Shown in pieces: positions 26,166 to 34,084 of a stretch of DNA of 64,000 nt. Made by a program: the position numbers and the translations under genes. The notes below the pieces were generated by a model. The model did no database searches and was not told the origin of the DNA. It saw only the letters and a list, made by a program, of their open reading frames with translations. Numbering within the stretch: position 1 is the first letter of the stretch; each line of letters opens with the position of its first letter. This DNA comes from Flavobacterium saccharophilum (GTDB lineage Bacteria > Bacteroidota > Bacteroidia > Flavobacteriales > Flavobacteriaceae). The stretch covers positions 248,001 to 312,000 of the forward strand of contig NZ_FRBY01000004.1 in NCBI RefSeq assembly GCF_900142735.1. The letters run 5' to 3'.

Positions 26166-26182
26166 ACTGGACTAAAGTCCAG
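26166..26182. repeat. Palindrome ACTGGACTAAAGTCCAG
   Basis: Exact copy of the palindrome at 22908, again followed by CTCTACAATAT and a small TCCTTCGGA hairpin. It lies 57 bp before the stop of the SMP-30 gene. Confidence 0.7.
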
Positions 26183-26238
26183 CTCTACAATATCTGTCAT
26201 TCCTTCGGAATTTTTAGAAATCAGAACGATTTCATTAA

Positions 26239-27159
26239 TTATTTCATTCCCCGAACATTCATTTCCATCGTATAAACACTTTTACTGGCAGTAATAAACA
26301 ATGTCTTACGTTTTTTTCCTCCAAAACAAACATTGGCTGTCCAAGGTTCAGGAACATCAATATGGGCTATTTTTTCTCCTTGTGGATTAAATATGGTAAC
26401 GCCTTTTCCGGTTAAGTAAATGTTGCCGGCCTTATCTCTTGTCATTCCATCTGAACCTGATTCAGTAAACAGCGTTTTTTTGCCTAAAGAACCATCACTA
26501 TTGATGGTATAAGAGTATGTTTTGCTGGCTCCTATATCCGCTACAAATAACATTTTTCCGTGCGAAGTTCCAATAATGCCATTGGGTTTTACAAGATCAT
26601 TGGCGACGTTTGTAATTTTGGATTTATCCGGAGATAAATAGTAAACACATTCTTTTTCTATTTCTTTGGAGGTATGTTTCCAATAATCTCTCTTGTAAAA
26701 AGGATCTGTAAAATAGATACCGCCTTTTGGATCCACCCAAAGATCATTGGGACCATTCAGCCTTTTTCCTTCAAAGTCATTTACTAATACAGTATAATTT
26801 TTGTTTTGGTCTATTTTCCAAATTTCATTTTTTTCATCGGCGCAAGCCAAAAGATTACCTTCATGATCAAAATACAAACCGTTAGCTCGTCCCGCATTTT
26901 CCATAAAAACAGAAAGCTCACCATTAACCGACCATTTCATGATTCTGTTATTAGGCTGATCGGTAAAATAAATATTTCCTTTTTTATCTACGGCCGGTCC
27001 TTCTGTAAAGCTATATTGATCTGATAGCTTTGTGAGAACTGCGCCTTTTGCAATTAAGTTATGGTTTTTTTCTGATTTCTGAGGGTATATGAAATTTGTA
27101 AAAACAAAAGCAATAACAAATAGAAGGTGTGATTTTATTTTAAGTTGGAGTGGAGTCAT
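26239..27159 (-). CDS. SMP-30/gluconolactonase-family exported lactonase
   Basis: A 306-residue six-bladed beta-propeller. Residues about 1-26 form a signal peptide ending in FIYPQ, so it acts in the periplasm. Family motifs are visible: SDQYSFTEGPAVDKKGNIYF with the metal-binding Glu, RANGLYFDHEGNL, KRLNGPNDLWVDPKGGIYFT with the Asn and Asp ligands, and VKPNGI. The probable reaction is hydrolysis of a sugar lactone such as gluconolactone. A cupin protein and a sugar kinase of the FGGY family, possibly gluconokinase, follow 1.5-4 kb away on the other strand, which supports a gluconate pathway. Residues in the C-terminal blade are normal. Confidence 0.85.
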   Translation of the reverse strand: MTPLQLKIKSHLLFVIAFVFTNFIYPQKSEKNHNLIAKGAVLTKLSDQYSFTEGPAVDKKGNIYFTDQPNNRIMKWSVNGELSVFMENAGRANGLYFDHEGNLLACADEKNEIWKIDQNKNYTVLVNDFEGKRLNGPNDLWVDPKGGIYFTDPFYKRDYWKHTSKEIEKECVYYLSPDKSKITNVANDLVKPNGIIGTSHGKMLFVADIGASKTYSYTINSDGSLGKKTLFTESGSDGMTRDKAGNIYLTGKGVTIFNPQGEKIAHIDVPEPWTANVCFGGKKRKTLFITASKSVYTMEMNVRGMK

Positions 27160-27275
27160 ATAGGTTGCTTTAAAAAAAATGAAAGGCTAATATACTATGA
27201 TTTATATAGTTCTCAAGTTAATTTCTTTATGTTCATAAGTAAGATTCACTTGCTAGTATTGAGGATATTCTTTTT

Positions 27276-27379
27276 TAGGAGCGGAAGAGTTATTTTTTTA
27301 AGACGACCTGTCCCGCTATACGCTTGTATCTTTTATGGAGAACCCCTCCATAAAAGGATACCGCTTCTATCGGGGCTAA
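27276..27379 (+). repeat. Nested hairpin element, copy 4
   Basis: Inner stem TTTTATGGAG / CTCCATAAAA with loop AACCC; compared with copy 1 the pair T-A near the loop is A-T. Ends as in the other copies (TAGGAGC; CCCGCTATACGCT; ACCGCTTCTATCGGGGCTA). It lies between the divergent SMP-30 and alcohol dehydrogenase genes and is followed by the shared flank and a degenerate palindrome near 27430-27452. Confidence 0.78.
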
Positions 27380-27536
27380 GAGAGAGGTTTAGTTTTTATA
27401 AGATGATAATCAAAAAAATGTAAACTACAGACTGTACTTCAATCCAGTTTAGGTTCAATATATTAATCAATCAAAAAAGATAAACATGTACCAATTCATA
27501 ACGAATTTGTACAGTTCCCAAATCCTTCTTTGTGAG

Positions 27537-27544
27537 TATCTTTG
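27537..27544 (+). promoter_or_regulatory. -7 promoter element of the alcohol dehydrogenase gene
   Basis: TATCTTTG matches TANNTTTG and lies 30 bp before the ATG at 27575. A TTTG occurs 27 bases upstream, which is too far, so the -33 is uncertain. Confidence 0.45.
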
Positions 27545-27574
27545 TGTTATTAGTTTAAATCAAAAGATATAAAG

Positions 27575-28588
27575 ATGAAAGCAATAGGATTTAAAACCTC
27601 ATTACCAATAGATAAAGAAGATAGTTTCATTGAATTTGAAACACCAAAACCAATTCCGGGAGCACACGATTTATTAGTTAAGATTGAAGCCGTTTCTGTT
27701 AATCCGGTAGATTTTAAGATTCGCCAGAACAGTGCAAAAGAAACGGTTCTAGAAACCCCAAAAATTATAGGCTGGGATGCTGTTGGAATTGTAGAAGCCG
27801 TTGGTGATCAGGTTAGTTTGTTTAAAGTGGGAGACGAAGTTTATTATGCAGGCGATCTAACCAAACAAGGCAGTGATGCAGAATATCAAGTTGTTGACGA
27901 ACGTATTGTGGGTAGAAAACCAAAATCTCTTTCTATAGAACAAGCTGCAGTAATGCCTTTAACCGGTTTAACAGCTTGGGAAATATTATTTGACCGAATT
28001 CGGATCAATCCGGAAAAAGACAAAGGCAAAACTATTTTAATCATTGGCGGAGCTGGTGGAGTAGGTTCAGTTGCGATTCAATTGGCCAAAAAATTTGCCG
28101 GATTAACCGTCATTGCTACAGCATCACGTCCTGAATCTATCGAATGGTGTAAACAACAAGGCGCCGACTTTGTAGTAAATCATAAAAATTTAGTTGAAGA
28201 AGTTCGCAATGCAGGTTTCCAACAAGTTGATTTTATTTTAGATTTTGTGGATGTCAACCAATATTGGAATGCATTTGTGGAACTGATAAAACCTCAGGGA
28301 CATATTGGCTCCATTAGTGATCCTATCGAAAATGTAAATCTTCGTCAATTAAAAGGTAAAAGCGCCAGTTTTCACTGGGAATTGATGTTTACACGTTCCA
28401 TGTTTCAAACAGAAGATATGATCGAACAGCATCATATTTTAAACGAATTAGCCAATTTATTAGATAATGGTACGATTCAGTCTACTTTAAAAACAACACT
28501 GGAAGGTTTAACAGTTTCCAATTTCAAAAAAGCGCACCAATTACTGGAATCAGGAACTACTATCGGAAAAATTGCAATTAAATTTTAA
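27575..28588 (+). CDS. Zinc-type alcohol dehydrogenase / quinone oxidoreductase (MDR superfamily)
   Basis: A 337-residue NAD(P)H-dependent reductase. It has an N-terminal GroES-like domain (ISVNPVDFKIRQ-like stretch VSVNPVDFKIRQNSA near residue 45) and a Rossmann domain with the nucleotide-binding motif IIGGAGGVGSVAIQLAKKF near 155-175. The catalytic zinc cysteines are missing, as in quinone oxidoreductases and zinc-binding dehydrogenases of the YhdH/ZADH type, so it probably reduces quinones or enones. Gene symbol and substrate cannot be given. It ends in a strong terminator and is transcribed alone. Confidence 0.85.
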   Translation: MKAIGFKTSLPIDKEDSFIEFETPKPIPGAHDLLVKIEAVSVNPVDFKIRQNSAKETVLETPKIIGWDAVGIVEAVGDQVSLFKVGDEVYYAGDLTKQGSDAEYQVVDERIVGRKPKSLSIEQAAVMPLTGLTAWEILFDRIRINPEKDKGKTILIIGGAGGVGSVAIQLAKKFAGLTVIATASRPESIEWCKQQGADFVVNHKNLVEEVRNAGFQQVDFILDFVDVNQYWNAFVELIKPQGHIGSISDPIENVNLRQLKGKSASFHWELMFTRSMFQTEDMIEQHHILNELANLLDNGTIQSTLKTTLEGLTVSNFKKAHQLLESGTTIGKIAIKF

Positions 28589-28598
28589 AGAAAATTAA

Positions 28599-28637
28599 AA
28601 TACAAAAAACAGGCTAATACAGCTTGTTTTTTGTATT
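28599..28637. terminator. Bidirectional terminator after the dehydrogenase gene
   Basis: AATACAAAAAACAGGCT (28599-28615) pairs over its full length with AGCTTGTTTTTTGTATT (28621-28637), with one G-T wobble and a 5-base loop. Confidence 0.88.
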
Positions 28638-28685
28638 TAAGCGCTGCGTAAAAGCATTTTTTGTATTATTACAAAAAAAAAGGAA

Positions 28686-29129
28686 ATGAAACTAGCGGCA
28701 ACCATAACCATTACCATTCTTGGATTATTCGCTCAGCAAGCTGTGCAGGCACAAGAAGTAAAAAAAGAAACTGCTTCTACAGAACCAAAATATACGATTG
28801 AAAATTGTGTCAATCGCTTTGAGTTGGATAAAGCCACCAAAACAAAAGTGGGCTATCAATATTGGTTTGCTGATAAAAACTTCACTCAGGAAAATACCCT
28901 CAAAATGAGTATTGTAGAACCTGGGAAATCAACACACGCACCGCACCACCACGTTGAAGAAGAATTTTTCTATATCCTCGAAGGCACTGCTCAATTTTAC
29001 CTTGACGGAAAAACCGTAACTGCTGGCCCAAATACCAGTTTTTATTGTCCATCCAATATGGAACATGGAATCAGTAATGTGGGAAAGACAGATTTAAAAT
29101 ATTTGGTGATTAAGAAAGATTTGAAATAG
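28686..29129 (+). CDS. Exported small cupin-domain protein
   Basis: A 147-residue protein with a signal peptide (MKLAATITITILGLFAQQAVQAQ). Residues about 70-140 are a cupin barrel: the first motif is HAPHHHVEEEFFYILEGTAQ with three His and a Glu as metal ligands, and the second holds NMEHGISNVG with the last His. It may be a metal-dependent sugar isomerase, a dioxygenase or a binding protein; the family does not decide this. It starts 48 bp after the terminator and precedes the FGGY kinase by 10 bp, so the two genes are an operon. Confidence 0.8.
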   Translation: MKLAATITITILGLFAQQAVQAQEVKKETASTEPKYTIENCVNRFELDKATKTKVGYQYWFADKNFTQENTLKMSIVEPGKSTHAPHHHVEEEFFYILEGTAQFYLDGKTVTAGPNTSFYCPSNMEHGISNVGKTDLKYLVIKKDLK

Positions 29130-29139
29130 TAAAAAGAAT

Positions 29140-30561
29140 ATGGAATCATTTTATATAGGAATTGACATTGGAACTACGGCTACAAAAGCCATTTGTTTTG
29201 ACCTGCACGGAAATGTAATCAGACAGGTTTCAAATGCCTATCCTATGTATCATCCAAAACCGGACTGGAGTGTGCAAAATCCACAGGAGATTTTACAAAC
29301 AGTTCTGGATTGCATTGCGGAAATTACAAAAGGCATTCAGCCCGAGTTCATTAGTTTCAGTTCAGCTATGCAAAGTATTATTGCTATTGATGAAAGCGGT
29401 AAACCCTTAACGGATGCTATTTTATGGGCCGATAACAGGGCCAATGCCATTGCTGAAAAACTTAAGAATTCTGAAAAAGGAAAACATTTTTATCAAAAAA
29501 CCGGAATCCCGATTCATCCTTTTTCCCCTATGACTAAGATTGCCTGGTTTAAAGAATTTGATTCCAATATTTTTTCTCAAACCTATAAATTCATCAGTAT
29601 TAAAGAATATATATGGCATCACCTTACCAATGAATATTATACAGATACTTCAATGGCATCGGGAACCGGATTACTAAATATTCATACTTTACAATGGGAT
29701 CCTGAAATTTTAGATTTCTTAAACCTGAAGCCGGAGCAATTATCAACAGTTTGTGAGGTAACACATCAATGCAAAGGAATTTCAGATGATTTTCTTTACG
29801 TAATAGGCGGTGGTGACGGCGCGTTGGCCAACCTGGGAACAGGAGCTATGAATGAAGGTTGTATTGCCCTAACTATTGGGACGAGCGGGGCCGTGCGATT
29901 ACCAATCCATAAACCGTATGTCGACGAACGAATGCGAACCCAGTGTTATCATTTAATGAACGACCAATATCTTGTTTTAGGAGCTGTAAATAACGGTGCT
30001 ATTATTTTGCAATGGCTCAGGGAAACCTTATTGAAAACCGATCAGTCTTTTGAAATCCTTTTTGAAGAAGCAGAAAAAATCCCGGCGGGTTCTGAGGGAT
30101 TACTTTTTGTACCTTATTTACTGGGCGAAAGAGCACCAATTTGGGACGCAGCAGCGCAAGGAGCACTTTTAGGAATGCAGATTACCCATACTCAGGCACA
30201 TTTGGTAAGGGCCACTTTAGAAGGGATTTTATTTGGACTTTTTCAAATTACCGAAATTTTGCTTCCGGATCCCGAAAAAAGAAAACAAACCAAAGTAATG
30301 GCCAGTGGAGGATTTGGAAAAAGTGAACTTTGGCTTCAAATGGTGGCCGATATATTTCAGATGACGGTAGAAACCTCACAAACTATTGAAGGTTCTGCCT
30401 GGGGCGCTGTCCTGATAGGCATGAAATCGATAGGGAAGGATATCAATAGTGAAAATAAAACCGGAAAGACTTTTTATCCCAATACAGCTTATAAAAGTGT
30501 TTATGAAGCTGCTTTCATTAAGTTCAAAAAAGTGTATCCGGTATTGAAAGATCTCGAATGA
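29140..30561 (+). CDS. FGGY-family carbohydrate kinase, probable gluconokinase
   Basis: A 473-residue sugar kinase. The N-terminal phosphate-binding loop YIGIDIGTTATKAICFDLHG is at residues 5-24, the second ATP loop with GTSGAVR is at about 247-253, and the C-terminal MASGGFGKSELWLQMVADI is characteristic. Within the family the sequence is nearest in style to gluconokinases and xylulokinases (LWADNRANAIAE, VPYLLGERAPIWD). The likely reaction is ATP-dependent phosphorylation of gluconate to 6-phosphogluconate. The SMP-30 lactonase at 26239 would supply gluconate, which makes gluconokinase the best guess. Confidence 0.78.
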   Translation: MESFYIGIDIGTTATKAICFDLHGNVIRQVSNAYPMYHPKPDWSVQNPQEILQTVLDCIAEITKGIQPEFISFSSAMQSIIAIDESGKPLTDAILWADNRANAIAEKLKNSEKGKHFYQKTGIPIHPFSPMTKIAWFKEFDSNIFSQTYKFISIKEYIWHHLTNEYYTDTSMASGTGLLNIHTLQWDPEILDFLNLKPEQLSTVCEVTHQCKGISDDFLYVIGGGDGALANLGTGAMNEGCIALTIGTSGAVRLPIHKPYVDERMRTQCYHLMNDQYLVLGAVNNGAIILQWLRETLLKTDQSFEILFEEAEKIPAGSEGLLFVPYLLGERAPIWDAAAQGALLGMQITHTQAHLVRATLEGILFGLFQITEILLPDPEKRKQTKVMASGGFGKSELWLQMVADIFQMTVETSQTIEGSAWGAVLIGMKSIGKDINSENKTGKTFYPNTAYKSVYEAAFIKFKKVYPVLKDLE

Positions 30562-30572
30562 TTTTTTCCACC

Positions 30573-30747
30573 ATATAAGTCATGTAAGAAAATTTAAGCA
30601 TTGGTGCGAAGGCTGGAATTTTAGGGCATATAAGGTTTTAATTTCTTTACGAAATACATCAAATATTCCCCACGGTTTTAACCGTTGGGACGCAATATAT
30701 TTTTACAATACATTTCGCAATCCGTATCCCACGGTTGAAACCGTGGG
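30573..30747. repeat. Intergenic repeat with two CCCACGG palindromes
   Basis: CCCACGGTTTTAACCGTTGGG (30669-30689) and CCCACGGTTGAAACCGTGGG (30728-30747) are two palindromes of one family separated by AT-rich DNA. The stretch 30573-30645 (ATATAAG...ATATAAGG) also recurs in similar form at 32206-32270. No gene is present in 30562-30860. Confidence 0.6.
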
Positions 30748-30860
30748 CTATGATTAAAATTAGAAAAAAACTTTGCGAATCTCTGTGTCTCCTCTGAGCA
30801 ACTTTGTGAAATTATAAAATTTTGAAACTGCGTATTAGCAAGATTATTTCTCAGCTATTA

Positions 30861-31301
30861 TTATACTTCTCCGCTGAATTTAGGATTATAATTTATAATC
30901 CACTGAACGGCAAATTTATCTGCAAACATTCCGAAATAATTTCCTGAAGGACCATCAATTAACGGCATTTCAATTTTACCTCCTGCTGAAAGTCCGTTAA
31001 ACAATTTATCGGCTTCTTCCTTGCTTTCCGCAATGATGGATACAGTGTATCTGTTATCTGTTTCGTTGACTTTTCCCATAGCCTGCATGACATCGCTTGC
31101 CATTAATACACCGGTTTTGCCAATAGGCAAGGCAATGTGCATAATGCTGTTTTGATCGTTCTCCGGTATTGGGTACTGCTCACTCGAGATGTCCCGATAC
31201 CGACTGATATTGGCAAACTCACCGCCAAAAACAGATTTATAAAAGGTAAAAGCTTCTTCGGCATTTCCGTTGAAATGTATGTAAGGATTAATAGCTGCCA
31301 T
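30861..31301 (-). CDS. VOC-superfamily protein, PhnB-like
   Basis: A 146-residue glyoxalase-fold protein: AINPYIHFNGNAEEAFTFYK at the N-terminus, IMHIALPIGKTGVLMASDVM in the centre and GPSGNYFGMFADKFAVQWII at the end are the PhnB/3-demethylubiquinone-like pattern. It follows the SRPBCC gene by 5 bp, in an operon that starts with an ArsR regulator. This three-gene combination (ArsR, SRPBCC, VOC) is common in bacteria, but its physiological role is not known. The function is therefore left open. Confidence 0.85.
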   Translation of the reverse strand: MAAINPYIHFNGNAEEAFTFYKSVFGGEFANISRYRDISSEQYPIPENDQNSIMHIALPIGKTGVLMASDVMQAMGKVNETDNRYTVSIIAESKEEADKLFNGLSAGGKIEMPLIDGPSGNYFGMFADKFAVQWIINYNPKFSGEV

Positions 31302-31306
31302 GATTT

Positions 31307-31804
31307 CTATTTTTTTAAAGATTCTAATAACTTTTCTAAATTATCAACAGACATTTTAAAGCCTTCTGTAAAGCCCATTTCAATCATCATCTCTAAACGT
31401 TCAAGGGATTCGTTATAAATACTAATATTCACTTTTGTGATGCCGTTTTGTTCGCTGAAATTATAATCCCAATCAGAACCCGGTAATACCCGGTTTTCAT
31501 TTTCGTCTGAAAACGCGTTGTACATTTTAAAATTGGTTTTCGGACTAATAGAAGTAAACTCCTGAACTGCCCAGCGCTCCTGACCTTCCGGACTTACCAT
31601 AGCGTAAAAGCGTCGTCCGCCAACTTCAAAATTCATATATTTTGTTCTGGCCGACCAGGGTTTTGGTGCAACCCATTGGTCTAAAAGTTCTGCTTTTGTA
31701 AAAGCATCCCAAACTAGCGGCAATTCTGCAGCAAATTCTCGTGTTATGTATACCGTTTTGGATGGTTTGTCAACGGTAAAATCAAATAGCAAATCTGTTT
31801 TCAT
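31307..31804 (-). CDS. SRPBCC (START-like, AHSA1 type) domain protein
   Basis: A 165-residue protein with a single helix-grip domain: [20 protein letters not shown] near the N-terminus, [19 protein letters not shown] in the middle and the final helix [20 protein letters not shown]. Such domains bind hydrophobic ligands in a deep cleft; no catalytic residues are recognisable. It overlaps the stop of the ArsR gene by 4 bp and precedes the VOC gene. Joint control by the ArsR-type regulator is likely. Confidence 0.87.
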   Translation of the reverse strand: MKTDLLFDFTVDKPSKTVYITREFAAELPLVWDAFTKAELLDQWVAPKPWSARTKYMNFEVGGRRFYAMVSPEGQERWAVQEFTSISPKTNFKMYNAFSDENENRVLPGSDWDYNFSEQNGITKVNISIYNESLERLEMMIEMGFTEGFKMSVDNLEKLLESLKK

Positions 31805-32121
31805 TTTTTCTGGTTTTTTAGTGTTACTAATAGTTCATCGAGCTGATTAAACTTGGTTTTCCAAATTTCTCTAAATTGTTCAATCCATTTATCAATCTCT
31901 TTCATCTTTTCAATTTCAAGTGAATAGTAAATTTCCCTGCCACGCTGTTCCTGTTTTACTAAATCACATTCCGTAAGGATGCGAAGGTGTTTCGAAACAG
32001 ACTGGCGTGTAGTATTAAAGTTCTCCGCAATGGCATTGGGTGTCATTGCCTGTAGCGCGATTAAGGTAAGAATAGACCTTCTTGTCGGATCGGCTATTGC
32101 CTGAAAAATGTCTCGTCTCAT
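31801..32121 (-). CDS. ArsR-family transcriptional regulator
   Basis: A 106-residue winged-helix regulator: [20 protein letters not shown] start, [20 protein letters not shown] as recognition helix, and the wing with [12 protein letters not shown]. The metal-binding cysteine motif of arsenic sensors (ELCVCDL) is not present, so it is not a metal sensor of that type. It is the first gene of an operon with SRPBCC and VOC proteins. Upstream is a consensus promoter whose -7 element lies inside an inverted repeat, which suggests autorepression. Confidence 0.88.
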   Translation of the reverse strand: MRRDIFQAIADPTRRSILTLIALQAMTPNAIAENFNTTRQSVSKHLRILTECDLVKQEQRGREIYYSLEIEKMKEIDKWIEQFREIWKTKFNQLDELLVTLKNQKK

Positions 32122-32150
32122 AGTATTCTATTTTAATTACGAAGCCAATC

Positions 32151-32187
32151 AGTTGCAAATATAAGTGCAACTATTCGGTTTCGCAAA
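32151..32187 (-). promoter_or_regulatory. arsR promoter with overlapping operator
   Basis: Minus strand TTTG (32187-32184), 20 bases, TATATTTG (32163-32156). The inverted repeat AGTTGCA-N8-TGCAACT (32151-32172) is perfect over 7+7 bases and encloses the -7 element, as expected for an autorepressor. Confidence 0.78.
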
Positions 32188-32570
32188 TTTTTTTTTTTTT
32201 TTTTACCATATAAGTGATATAAGGTTATTTAAGTATTGGTATGGAGGTTTTACGTTAGAGCATATAAGATTTTTTGAGAGTGAAGTAAGGATTATTTCAC
32301 AGAGTTGGGCGGAGGTTCGCTGAGTTTTGATTTAAAGCTTGTGAATTAATCGCGGAAAGGCGCAAAGGCGCAAAGCTTTTACCCACATTTTTTGTCATCT
32401 TGAAGAAAAAAGGATCACACTAGAAGCTCGACAAAGATTGGCAAATCACGATGCTTTTAAGTATAGTTTGTCATTTCGACGAAGGAGACTCGAGCGATAG
32501 CGACTGGCGAAGCAAATCCCCGCAAGTAGCTCGACAAAGATTTGCGATTTTGATTGAATTTTGGGAAGCG
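32188..32570. repeat. T17 homopolymer and dispersed repeats
   Basis: A run of 17 T (32188-32204) is followed by a copy of the ATATAAG repeat (compare 30573) and, from about 32392 to 32565, by two members of the TTTGTCATTTCGACGAAGG family. One carries the extra segment ACTCGAGCGATAGCGACTGG, also found reversed near 38420-38450. The rest to 32820 is AT-rich without a gene. Confidence 0.65.
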
Positions 32571-32820
32571 CTTAGGTAAAGAAAATTAATTTAAGTATTC
32601 AATTATAATATATACAATTATTACCGGTTTTCATCCTATAAAATAGTGGACTAAAATTACACGAATCTTATATAATTCCAATTTAATTTTCAATAATAAT
32701 CTGAATTACAATTAATTAACTTTTATTAAAGAAAGGTTTAACACGCTCTGTTTTCGCTGGCTATCTGAAATAACTAATTTTAGCTAAATCAAATTAATAA
32801 AGTTTTAAATATTTGAAATT

Positions 32821-33369
32821 ATGAAAAAGAATATAGCCATATTAGCAACAAACGGTTTTGAAGAATCAGAATTAGCATCGCCTAAAGCCTATCTCGAAGA
32901 GCAAGGTTGGAATGCAGATATCATCAGTTTGAAATCAGGAACGATTAAAGCCTGGAAAGACGGTAATTGGAGCAAGGAATATAATGTTGATGTAGTATTA
33001 GATCAGGCAAATGAAGCCGATTACGATGCTTTGGTTCTTCCGGGAGGCGTTATAAACCCTGATTTATTGAGAAGAGAAGAAGCTGCAGTAAATTTTGTAC
33101 GTTCCTTTTTTGAAAGTAAAAAGCCAGTAGCGGCTATTTGTCATGGCCCTCAAATTCTGGTAGATGCTGATGTTTTAGAAGGTCGAAAAGTAACTTCGTT
33201 CTTCTCTATTAAAAACGATTTAATAAATGCCGGAGCACAATGGGAAGACTCAGAAGTAGTCGTAGACAACGGATTAGTAACCAGCCGTAACCCGAACGAT
33301 TTGCCCGCTTTTAATAAAAAAATGGTGGAAGAAATTAAAGAAGGAAAACACGAACGTCAGACAGTGTAA
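32821..33369 (+). CDS. DJ-1/PfpI-family class I glutamine amidotransferase-like protein
   Basis: A 182-residue protein. The nucleophile elbow is AAICHGPQIL with C107 and H108; the family Glu near the N-terminus lies in NGFEESELA (residues 11-19), and DALVLPGGVINPDLLR precedes the elbow. PfpI-type members are stress proteins with protease or glyoxalase-like activity, and the C-terminal HERQTV end is intact. It stands alone between repeat-rich gaps and is followed by a terminator. The specific activity is not established from sequence. Confidence 0.9.
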   Translation: MKKNIAILATNGFEESELASPKAYLEEQGWNADIISLKSGTIKAWKDGNWSKEYNVDVVLDQANEADYDALVLPGGVINPDLLRREEAAVNFVRSFFESKKPVAAICHGPQILVDADVLEGRKVTSFFSIKNDLINAGAQWEDSEVVVDNGLVTSRNPNDLPAFNKKMVEEIKEGKHERQTV

Positions 33370-33388
33370 AAAGGTGTTTTTATGTTAC

Positions 33389-33427
33389 AAAAAATGCAAG
33401 ATCAATTTTGGTCTTGCATTTTTTTTT
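33389..33427 (+). terminator. Terminator after the PfpI-like gene
   Basis: AAAAAATGCAAGAT pairs with GTCTTGCATTTTTTTTT, giving a stem followed by a T run, 20 bp after the stop codon. Confidence 0.85.
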
Positions 33428-33442
33428 AATTTCAATTTTAAT

Positions 33443-33522
33443 AAGGAGCTAATCCCGCTATCCGTTCCAATCTTTTGTGGTGAACCCCACCACAAAAGGA
33501 TTTCCACTTCTATCGGGGCTAG
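33443..33522 (+). repeat. Nested hairpin element, copy 5
   Basis: Inner stem TTTTGTGGTG / CACCACAAAA with loop AACCC; compared with copy 1 the A-T pair is G-C. Ends AAGGAGC, CCCGCTATCCG and CTTCTATCGGGGCTAG. The TTTGTCATTTCGAGG family repeat follows at about 33556-33617. Confidence 0.8.
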
Positions 33523-33662
33523 TGCACTCGGTTTCATAAGAATATTTTCCGTTAGTTTGTCATTTCGAGGAAGGAGAAATCCTCGCAAGTAGCTCGACAA
33601 AAATTTGCGATTTTGATTGTGGGTTTATAGAAGCTATCAAGTACAATATTGAGAGAAGAATA

Positions 33663-34073
33663 TTAATTAAAATATTCAATTAATACTTGATCCTCCTCAA
33701 CAATATGATCTGTGATGTGAAATACTTCATCAATCCAAGGATGATCTAATGCTTCTTTTCTATCTAAAATATTTCCAAGTAAATCTTGTTTCCAAGGGGA
33801 ATCTTCTTTGTCCATTAAACCAACCTGAAAATTATCTTCATTAGTCCAAATTCGAAAGGGAAATGCAAATCTATTTTTTGGTTCATCAGTGTCCCAATCG
33901 CCAATACTAATTATTCCGAGTGCATGTTTGTCTTCATGTCCTTTTGTGAATTTTAAATAGTAAATAGCAAATGCGTCTTCGTCTTTATAAACAAATCTAG
34001 TAAGTTTTACAATTTCATTGTTGCAACAATTACAGATTTCTATATTGGGTTCTTCGAATTCGATTCTGATCAT
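33663..34073 (-). CDS. Conserved hypothetical protein, CxCC-containing
   Basis: A 136-residue acidic soluble protein that I cannot name. It starts with the cysteine cluster I-C-N-C-C-N-N-E-I at 13-20 and ends with the pattern ALDHPWIDEVFHITDHIVEED; between them are SIGDWDTD and ESPWKQDLLGNILDR-like strands (KEDSPWKQDLLGN). The combination looks like a widespread family of uncharacterised bacterial proteins. It lies 11 bp after the lipoprotein gene 34085 on the same strand and downstream of the SIR2-HerA pair. A role with either neighbour is not shown. Confidence 0.6.
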   Translation of the reverse strand: MIRIEFEEPNIEICNCCNNEIVKLTRFVYKDEDAFAIYYLKFTKGHEDKHALGIISIGDWDTDEPKNRFAFPFRIWTNEDNFQVGLMDKEDSPWKQDLLGNILDRKEALDHPWIDEVFHITDHIVEEDQVLIEYFN

Positions 34074-34084
34074 TTGGTTTTATT

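Noticed and set aside
27145..27423. 92-residue plus-strand frame
   Set aside because: It spans the SMP-30 start region and hairpin element copy 4, with no plausible protein features.
33374..33600. Short frames on both strands with an F-R-G-R-R-N-P-R-K type end
   Set aside because: They cover the hairpin element and the dispersed repeat only.
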